Shown: in pieces, positions 5,688-8,708 of the stretch
Layout: the number at the start of each line of letters is the position of its first letter
How positions within the stretch are numbered: the stretch's first letter is position 1
Assembly (NCBI GenBank): GCA_031290675.1
Contig: JAITNC010000116.1
Location: 1-8,708 of the forward strand
Origin: Campylobacteraceae bacterium
GTDB taxonomy: Bacteria > Campylobacterota > Campylobacteria > Campylobacterales > Campylobacteraceae
Length of the DNA stretch: 8,708 nucleotides
Direction: 5' to 3'
Made by a program: the position numbers and the translations under genes
Notes under the pieces: generated by a model
What the model saw: only the letters and a program-made list of their open reading frames with translations
Told to the model about the DNA's origin: nothing
The model's database searches: none

Positions 5688-6794
5688 ATGTTAAGTGAAA
5701 ACGACATCAAGGAGAGGTTATCAAGCGTTATATATCCGGGCTTTGAGAAGGATATCGTAACTTTTGGTTTCGTAAAACGTATAGAGATAAAAGGCGAAAA
5801 AGTTTTTGTTGATATAGAGATAGTGTCGGCAAATCCGGACATTGCCAAAGAGGTTGAGGCAAACGCCAAAGCGGCTCTTGATGCTCTTCGCGTGCAAAGT
5901 CAAGTGCTCGTCAGACAACCAAAAGCACCGGAGCAAAAAAGTAACACCCAATCAGGCAAAAATATAGCCTCCCACATCAAAAATTTTGTTATGATAAGTT
6001 CCGGCAAAGGCGGCGTCGGCAAGTCCACCACAACAGTCAATCTCGCCCTTGCACTCTCATCGCAGGGCAAAAAAGTAGGCATTTTGGACGCTGATATATA
6101 CGGTCCAAATATCCCAAGAATGTTAGGTGTGGTAGGGCAAAAACCGGAAGTCATCGGCGAAAAGCTCAAACCCATCAAAGTTTACGGCGTAGAGATGATG
6201 AGTATGGGCGTTTTGATGGGCGAGGGGCAGTCTTTGATATGGCGCGGGGCTATGATTATGAAGGCTATAGAGCAGCTTTTGCGAGATGTTTTGTGGAGCG
6301 ATTTGGATATATTGTTTATAGATATGCCACCCGGCACTGGCGACGCACAGCTCACTTTAGCCCAGAGCGTGCCTGTAACTTGCGGAGTTTGTGTAACCAC
6401 GCCGCAGACGGTCGCACTTGATGATGCCCTAAGAAGCCTTGATATGTTCAAAAAACTACATATCCCGATAGCCGGCATAGTTGAAAATATGAGCGGATTT
6501 ATATGTCCCGATAACGGCAAAGAGTACGATATATTTGGCAAAGGCACGACAGAACCATTGGCAGAAGCGTACGATACGGACATCTTGGCGCAGATACCCA
6601 TAGAGCCTTCCATCAGAGAAGGGGGAGATGAGGGCAAGCCGATAGTTCTAAACGCTCAAGGTGCGGTAAGTGCGCAAAGATACCAAAAAGGTGCTGCTCT
6701 TTTGTGGGAAAAGATAGAGCGTGTGAACAAAGACGGAGCTGCTGACAACAGCGAAATACAGCCTGTCAGTGGAAAAAGCGGCTGTTCGCACTAA
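5688..6794 (+). CDS. mrp: Mrp/ApbC family iron-sulfur carrier P-loop ATPase
   Basis: This 368-residue cytoplasmic protein has an N-terminal MIP18-type (DUF59) domain (about 1-75), a linker, and an Mrp/Nbp35-type ATPase domain. The deviant Walker A SSGKGGVGKS covers 104-113, ILDADIYGPN lies at 132-141 (D134) and IDMPPGTGD at 211-219. Family members bind a 4Fe-4S cluster at a dimer interface and pass it to target proteins. The usual CxxC ligand pair reads ICPDNG here, with C273 present but N276 in place of the second cysteine. A cysteine also occurs in the C-terminal tail (SGCSH). The ATG at 5688 is chosen because AGGAG is six bases upstream; the open frame extends 39 codons further but that segment crosses the promoter and resembles no domain. 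It is divergent from ispDF, with dapD 80 bases downstream. Confidence 0.94.
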   Translation: MLSENDIKERLSSVIYPGFEKDIVTFGFVKRIEIKGEKVFVDIEIVSANPDIAKEVEANAKAALDALRVQSQVLVRQPKAPEQKSNTQSGKNIASHIKNFVMISSGKGGVGKSTTTVNLALALSSQGKKVGILDADIYGPNIPRMLGVVGQKPEVIGEKLKPIKVYGVEMMSMGVLMGEGQSLIWRGAMIMKAIEQLLRDVLWSDLDILFIDMPPGTGDAQLTLAQSVPVTCGVCVTTPQTVALDDALRSLDMFKKLHIPIAGIVENMSGFICPDNGKEYDIFGKGTTEPLAEAYDTDILAQIPIEPSIREGGDEGKPIVLNAQGAVSAQRYQKGAALLWEKIERVNKDGAADNSEIQPVSGKSGCSH

Positions 6795-6830
6795 AAATTT
6801 ATCTTAAGTGAAAATGCAAAACAAATAGTG

Positions 6831-6836
6831 TAATAT
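6831..6836 (+). promoter_or_regulatory. Weak candidate -10 box for dapD
   Basis: TAATAT in the 80-base AT-rich gap between mrp and dapD would give a leader of about 32 bases. TTAAGT at 6804-6809 recalls a -35 region element of Campylobacter promoters but the spacing is long. Read-through from mrp is equally possible, since no terminator hairpin separates the two genes. Confidence 0.25.
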
Positions 6837-6874
6837 AAGTAGTGAATACAATATATTTTAAAGGGGATTATAGA

Positions 6875-8092
6875 ATGGCTATCAAACCAATAGAGAATGA
6901 AAAAGCATTTAAAGAGCTTGTTGAAGAAGTGAAAAAAAGCGGCGGTTATCGCGACCCTATCGGATTTGGCATCACGAAAGTGGACAGAGGGCAGCTCAAT
7001 GACGACAAGATATTGCAAGCGACTTATCCTGTCGTAAACTGGAAAGAAAACTACGGAAGTGCGGCAGCTTTTATCGCCGCTTTGCGGGAGTGCAACATAG
7101 AGGTTGATTTTTCCAAGAGCGAATTTGTGTGCGACATCAAAAAGAAATTTGTCAAAAACGCCCTCAACATCTTTAACCCATACATAGAAGACGCTCTTGG
7201 CGACAAACACCGCAACGTACAGGTGATAAAGCACCTCAACTACATAGCCCAAAGTGAAGGACTTGACAACAATTTCAAACTGGTTTTCATCTTTGATGAC
7301 GCCGCTCCACAGTCTGTAGAAACGACATATCTCAAACTCTACGCTCTATCACTGGGCTATGCCCCTTTGCGCTCGCTAAATCTGAGCGGTATATTTGGCA
7401 TACTTGAAAATGTCGCTTGGTCGGTCAATATCCCCATAGAGCTTGACTGGCTCAAAGCGAACGAGATAGAGCTAAAACTTGAGGGGGCGTATCCGTTTAT
7501 CAACTCGGTAGACAAGTTCCCGCGATTTTTACAACACGTGATACCAGCCGACAAAGTGCGCATACTTGACGCTTCAAAAGTCAGAATGGGCGCACAACTT
7601 GCCGCAGGAACAGCCGTAATGCCCGGAGCGAGTTATATCAACTTCAACGCCGGAACAACGGGCGCTGTTATGGTAGAGGGGCGCATCAGCTCGTCAGTCG
7701 TGGTAGGCGAGGGCAGCGACGTAGGCGGCGGAGCGAGCATACTCGGCGTGCTAAGCGGCACGAACGGCAATCCCGTATCTATCGGCAAAAATACACTTCT
7801 TGGGGCGAACTCCGTCACGGGCATACCTCTTGGGGACGGCTGCATCGTAGACGCCGGCTTGGCGATACTTGAGGGGACGAAAGTATTTATCTCCAAAGAG
7901 CAGTTAAACCTCATACTTGAGATAAATCCCGACTTCAAATACAAACCATCAGACGACATCAAAGCTTATATCATCAAAGCTATAGAGCTTTCATCTCTCA
8001 ACGGACTGCATTTCAGACAAGAGAGCCAGACGGGGAAGATATTTGTGAATAGGTCTAACCGCAAAGTAGTGTTGAACGCAGCTTTGCATTAA
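6875..8092 (+). CDS. dapD: Tetrahydrodipicolinate N-succinyltransferase
   Basis: This 405-residue cytoplasmic enzyme transfers succinyl from succinyl-CoA to tetrahydrodipicolinate in the succinylase route to meso-diaminopimelate and lysine. It belongs to the long DapD type of Campylobacterota and some gamma-proteobacteria, distinct from the roughly 274-residue E. coli type. After an N-terminal alpha/beta region, a left-handed beta-helix covers about 235-335. This holds RMGAQLAAGTAVMPGASYIN, then NFNAGTTGAVMVEGRIS and GSDVGGGASILGVLSG. The glutamate of MVEGRIS (E268) corresponds to the catalytic glutamate described for mycobacterial DapD. The ATG at 6875 is chosen because AAGGGG (6861-6866) lies eight bases upstream; an alternative start at 6842 has none and adds 11 unlikely residues. 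It follows mrp in the same orientation, as recalled for C. jejuni Cj1605c-Cj1606c. Repeats begin 10 bases after its stop. Confidence 0.95.
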   Translation: MAIKPIENEKAFKELVEEVKKSGGYRDPIGFGITKVDRGQLNDDKILQATYPVVNWKENYGSAAAFIAALRECNIEVDFSKSEFVCDIKKKFVKNALNIFNPYIEDALGDKHRNVQVIKHLNYIAQSEGLDNNFKLVFIFDDAAPQSVETTYLKLYALSLGYAPLRSLNLSGIFGILENVAWSVNIPIELDWLKANEIELKLEGAYPFINSVDKFPRFLQHVIPADKVRILDASKVRMGAQLAAGTAVMPGASYINFNAGTTGAVMVEGRISSSVVVGEGSDVGGGASILGVLSGTNGNPVSIGKNTLLGANSVTGIPLGDGCIVDAGLAILEGTKVFISKEQLNLILEINPDFKYKPSDDIKAYIIKAIELSSLNGLHFRQESQTGKIFVNRSNRKVVLNAALH

Positions 8093-8102
8093 CCTCTCAG
8101 CG

Positions 8103-8136
8103 TCATTGCGAGCTTGTACTCAAGCGTGGCAATCCA
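8103..8136. repeat. TCATTGC...GCAATCCA element
   Basis: A 34-base dispersed element with the perfect inner stem GCTTG-TACT-CAAGC and the common flanks TCATTGCGAG and CGTGGCAATCCA. It lies 10 bases after the dapD stop and could act as a transcript-ending hairpin, though no T-tract follows. It has the same layout as copies at 8594 and 8667. Confidence 0.85.
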
Positions 8137-8144
8137 TGTTTTAC

Positions 8145-8186
8145 GGAGATTTTACTTCAAGGCTTCGCCCATTTTGTAAAATCTCC
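8145..8186. repeat. Perfect 11-base inverted repeat, hairpin after dapD
   Basis: GGAGATTTTAC at 8145-8155 is exactly complementary to GTAAAATCTCC at 8176-8186. The 20-base loop contains GGCTTCGCC, which can itself pair as GGC/GCC. The stem is AT-rich in the middle and no run of T follows, so it is not a textbook terminator, but it could protect or end the mrp-dapD transcript. Confidence 0.7.
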
Positions 8187-8190
8187 TAAC

Positions 8191-8344
8191 CTTATCTTTT
8201 ACAATTTTTAGCTTGTCATTTCACACGCTAACTTCGTTGCAATTTCGCCGCGCTCGCTCGTCGAACCAGTACGTAGCACCGCTCGCGGGCTTCATTTGCG
8301 CCTCGTTAGCGTGCAAAATTACGTCGCTAAAATCTTGTAAACTT
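8191..8344. repeat. Fold-back element, copy B (inverted copy of A)
   Basis: An imperfect palindrome of about 154 bases, inverted relative to 1721-1873. The identical blocks are 8276-8308, 8233-8259 and 8195-8216. The 16-base apex (8260-8275) contains ACCAGTACGTA. The arms carry CACGCTAA opposite TTAGCGTGC and pair over most of their length, except for an internal loop of CTTCGTT against GCCTCG. No open reading frame is supported inside it. Confidence 0.9.
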
Positions 8345-8356
8345 AGCTTTCTCAAC

Positions 8357-8502
8357 TTTTGCATATTTTAACTTTGTCTTTCGTGCCCATATATCGTTGT
8401 TTTCAACTTGGCTTCGTTACATACCAGTGCGTATGCGCCTCGCCAAATTTTCAAACTGCCTCATCTATACACAAAAAGCTAAAGTTAAAATTATGCAAAT
8501 TT
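8357..8502. repeat. Fold-back element, copy C (short-stem variant)
   Basis: The outer arms, TTTTGCATATTTTAACTTTG at 8357-8376 and its near-complement running to 8502, can pair, as can GTTTTCAACTTGG with CCAAATTTTCAAAC nearer the centre. The apex CATAC-CAGTGC-GTATG (8420-8435) contains ACCAGTGCGTA, ten of eleven bases identical to the apex of copy B. CTTCGTT and GCGCCTCG flank it as in A and B, but the distal stem is about 20 bases shorter on each side and the outer stem sequence differs. It appears to be a second version of the same element. Confidence 0.8.
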
Positions 8503-8513
8503 GGCAGTTAATT

Positions 8514-8547
8514 CCCCTCTGTGGAGGGGGGAGCGAAGGGCGGGGTG
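8514..8547. repeat. G-rich tract with CCCCTC/GAGGGG hairpin
   Basis: CCCCTC (8514-8519) and GAGGGG (8524-8529) form a six-base stem with a TGTG loop, followed by GAGCGAAGGGCGGGGTGG. The strong G bias of one strand contrasts with the surrounding AT-rich DNA. Similar CCCCTC-GGAGGGG-CGGGGTGG segments occur as dispersed repeats in many bacterial genomes. No gene is visible. Confidence 0.6.
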
Positions 8548-8593
8548 GTTTTATCTTACGTGGTTTGCTTTCAATTTCAAATTACCCCCTCCA

Positions 8594-8627
8594 TCATTGC
8601 GAGAGAGCTTGCGAACGTGGCAATCCA
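8594..8627. repeat. TCATTGC...GCAATCCA element
   Basis: A 34-base copy with flanks TCATTGCGAG and CGTGGCAATCCA and a short CTTGCGAACG-type middle. Read on the minus strand, this copy and the adjacent GGAGGG and AATTTGAAATT sequence match 1586-1648, so it is the outer part of the composite inverted repeat. Confidence 0.85.
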
Positions 8628-8666
8628 GTATTAACACAGTGGTATTGCGCCACACACACTCTTGTG

Positions 8667-8702
8667 TCATTGCGAGTTTGCGTCAGCAAACGTGGCAATC
8701 TC
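8667..8702. repeat. TCATTGC...GCAATCTC element near the window end
   Basis: A 36-base copy with TCATTGCGAG and CGTGGCAATC flanks and a GTTTGC-GTCA-GCAAAC stem. The last bases differ from the other copies (TCTC instead of TCCA). It lies about 40 bases beyond the copy at 8594 in the same orientation. Confidence 0.8.
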
Positions 8703-8708
8703 AGCTCT

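Noticed and set aside
6182..6637. 151-codon minus-strand open frame opposite mrp
   Set aside because: It mirrors the conserved Mrp ATPase region codon for codon and has Ser/Pro-rich shadow composition with no domain.
6791..7252. 153-codon minus-strand open frame opposite the start of dapD
   Set aside because: It is antisense to the DapD N-terminal coding region and resembles no family; hydrophobic runs come from the complementary codons.
1558..8702. Composite transposon bounded by the inverted repeats
   Set aside because: No transposase or insertion sequence gene is present at either end, and the genes inside are syntenic housekeeping genes rather than cargo.
8093..8708. CRISPR array
   Set aside because: Repeats are palindromic, of several different kinds, in both orientations and unevenly spaced. 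There are no constant-length unique spacers and no cas genes.

Overview
The window looks like chromosomal DNA from a Campylobacterota (Epsilonproteobacteria) member. Three things point there: a fused IspD-IspF enzyme, an HP1021/CemR-type orphan response regulator, and a gene order that matches my memory of Campylobacter jejuni Cj1605c-Cj1610 (dapD, mrp, then divergently ispDF, regulator, Sat-like gene, pgpA). Most genes have intermediate G+C, which would suit a free-living sulfur-cycle relative (Sulfurimonas, Sulfurovum or Sulfuricurvum type) better than an AT-rich pathogen. That last point is inference.

Layout, left to right. Positions 1-142 (minus) hold the start of a probable glucose-6-phosphate isomerase gene. 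Positions 232-1534 (plus) hold three small closely spaced genes: a YigZ/IMPACT family protein, a TfoX N-terminal domain protein and an NTF2/SnoaL-like protein. Positions 1535-1886 are non-coding and full of palindromic repeats. Positions 1887-5550 (minus) are a four-gene operon read right to left: ispDF, the CemR/HP1021-like regulator, an ATP-sulfurylase-like gene and pgpA, with two 20-base overlaps and an 8-base gap. Positions 5551-5687 are a divergent promoter region. Positions 5688-8092 (plus) hold mrp and dapD. Positions 8093-8708 are non-coding and packed with repeats, several of them inverted copies of those at 1558-1873.

Functionally the core block is housekeeping: isoprenoid precursors (ispDF), phospholipid synthesis (pgpA), Fe-S cluster carriage (mrp), lysine and peptidoglycan precursor synthesis (dapD), and a regulator linked in this phylum to redox and energy metabolism. 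The Sat-like protein keeps the fold signature and Cys/His cluster but lacks the sulfate-binding residues, so it should not be read as proof of sulfate metabolism. The regulator lacks the phospho-acceptor aspartate and looks like a decayed NtrC-type activator.

The least explained part is the repeats. Three fold-back elements (1721-1873, 8191-8344, 8357-8502) share a conserved internal loop and apex while their stems differ. Together with shorter TCATTGC...GCAATCCA elements they form a composite inverted repeat around the pgpA-to-dapD block. I see no transposase, CRISPR array, tRNA or rRNA.
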